From the NCBI GenBank assembly GCA_004299665.1, contig SCQZ01000445.1:1-7342 (forward strand): a stretch of DNA of 7,342 nt. The letters are read 5' to 3'. Position 1 is the stretch's first letter; each line of letters starts with the position of its first letter. Source of the stretch: Jatrophihabitans sp. Lineage in GTDB: Bacteria; Actinomycetota; Actinomycetes; Mycobacteriales; Jatrophihabitantaceae. The notes beneath the pieces were generated by a model that ran no database searches, was not told the origin of the DNA, and worked only from the letters and a program-made list of their open reading frames with translations. This document shows, one piece after another, positions 6,775 to 7,342 of the stretch. The translations under genes were made by a program, and so were the position numbers.

Positions 6775-7342
6775 AGTGCTCGCTCCAGCGTCCCCGCGAT
6801 TGTCCCCGCGATCGCCGCGAAGAACGCCAGGCCGTCGGTGCCGGGCCCGGTGAGGGCGTCGATCGCGTGCTCGGGATGCGGCATCAGGCCGACGACGTTC
6901 CCGGCCTCGTTGCAGATCCCCGCGATGTCGCGGTAGCTGCCGTTCGGGTTGTCCTCGACGTACCGCGCGACGACCCGCCCCTCGGCCTCGAGTTCGTCCA
7001 GGGTCCGCTCGTCCGCGACGTACCCGCCCTCTCCGTTCTTCAGCGGCACGACGATCTGCTGCCCGCTGCGGTAGCCGGACGTCCACGCGGTGCGGTTGTT
7101 CTCGATGCGCAGCGGCTGGTCGCGGCAGACGAAGCGGCGGCGGTCGTTACGGATCAGCGCGCCGGGCAGCAGGTGCGACTCGCACAGCACCTGGAAGCCG
7201 TTGCAGATCCCCAGCACCGGCAGACCGTCGCGCGCCGCCTCGACCACGGTGGCCATGACCGGGGCGAAGCGGGCGATCGCACCGCACCGCAGGTAGTCGC
7301 CGTAGCTGAACCCGCCCGGCAGCACGACGGCGTCGACATCGT
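6771..7342 (-). CDS. purQ: Phosphoribosylformylglycinamidine synthase, PurQ glutaminase subunit (N-terminus outside window)
   Basis: PurQ hydrolyses glutamine and passes ammonia to PurL. The visible part is 189 codons plus the TGA at 6773-6771, beginning mid-gene with DVDAVVLPGGFSYGDYLRCG. It is a class I glutamine amidotransferase: the nucleophile Cys sits in LGICNGFQVL (visible residue 46), and the His and Glu lie in PHPEH (visible 155 and 157). Comparison with remembered actinobacterial PurQ (about 225-230 residues) suggests around 40 N-terminal residues lie off the right edge. A GTG at 7325 is not the real start, because conserved sequence continues upstream of it. Its stop overlaps the purL start by 4 bases. 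purS is expected immediately upstream, beyond this window. Confidence 0.96.
   Translation of the reverse strand, partial: DVDAVVLPGGFSYGDYLRCGAIARFAPVMATVVEAARDGLPVLGICNGFQVLCESHLLPGALIRNDRRRFVCRDQPLRIENNRTAWTSGYRSGQQIVVPLKNGEGGYVADERTLDELEAEGRVVARYVEDNPNGSYRDIAGICNEAGNVVGLMPHPEHAIDALTGPGTDGLAFFAAIAGTIAGTLERAL

Noticed and set aside
4048..6936. 962-codon open frame on the plus strand opposite purL
   Set aside because: Its length is striking, but it is antisense to an unambiguous purL. It has no domain and the shadow composition expected from the mirrored codon bias of a high-GC gene.
6775..7086. N-terminal extension of purL to an upstream start
   Set aside because: The extra residues are an Arg-rich shadow of purQ. 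The GTG at 6774 overlapping the purQ stop gives the normal PurL length.

Overview
This is a high-GC (roughly 70% by eye) actinomycete chromosomal segment carrying housekeeping genes. BldC, a DUF3073 protein and a mycothiol-dependent maleylpyruvate isomerase-like protein all point to mycothiol-producing Actinobacteria. The order bldC / DUF3073 / purM / purF / MDMPI-SCP protein / purL / purQ resembles the Streptomyces arrangement as I remember it. The protein sequences would also suit Pseudonocardiales or neighbouring orders, and I cannot fix the genus.

Layout. The left edge (1-200, minus) holds nearly all of bldC. A 375-base divergent intergenic region (201-575) separates it from a small plus-strand gene for a DUF3073 protein (576-776). 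That gene converges on purM, and a perfect 14-bp-stem hairpin fills the gap between them. Everything to the right is on the minus strand. Read in the direction of transcription (right to left) the order is purQ (start outside the window), purL (overlapping purQ by 4 bases), a two-domain MDMPI/SCP-like protein 18 bases after purL, purF after a 91-base gap, and purM after a 196-base gap.

How the genes work together. PurF makes phosphoribosylamine from PRPP and glutamine, the first committed step of de novo purine synthesis. PurL and PurQ, with PurS (presumably just beyond the right edge), form the FGAM synthetase complex. PurM closes the imidazole ring to AIR. The MDMPI/SCP-like protein has no assigned role in this pathway, although it sits inside the cluster.

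The core genes look intact and ordinary. The interest lies in the joints. purF has a GTG start with no Shine-Dalgarno sequence and a TAnnnT -10 motif placed as expected for a leaderless mRNA. The purF-purM gap holds three segments that can pair in two mutually exclusive ways, overlapping a 67-codon frame that touches both neighbours by 4-base overlaps. I saw no RNA genes, mobile elements, CRISPR arrays or signs of recent transfer, and no clear new biological system.
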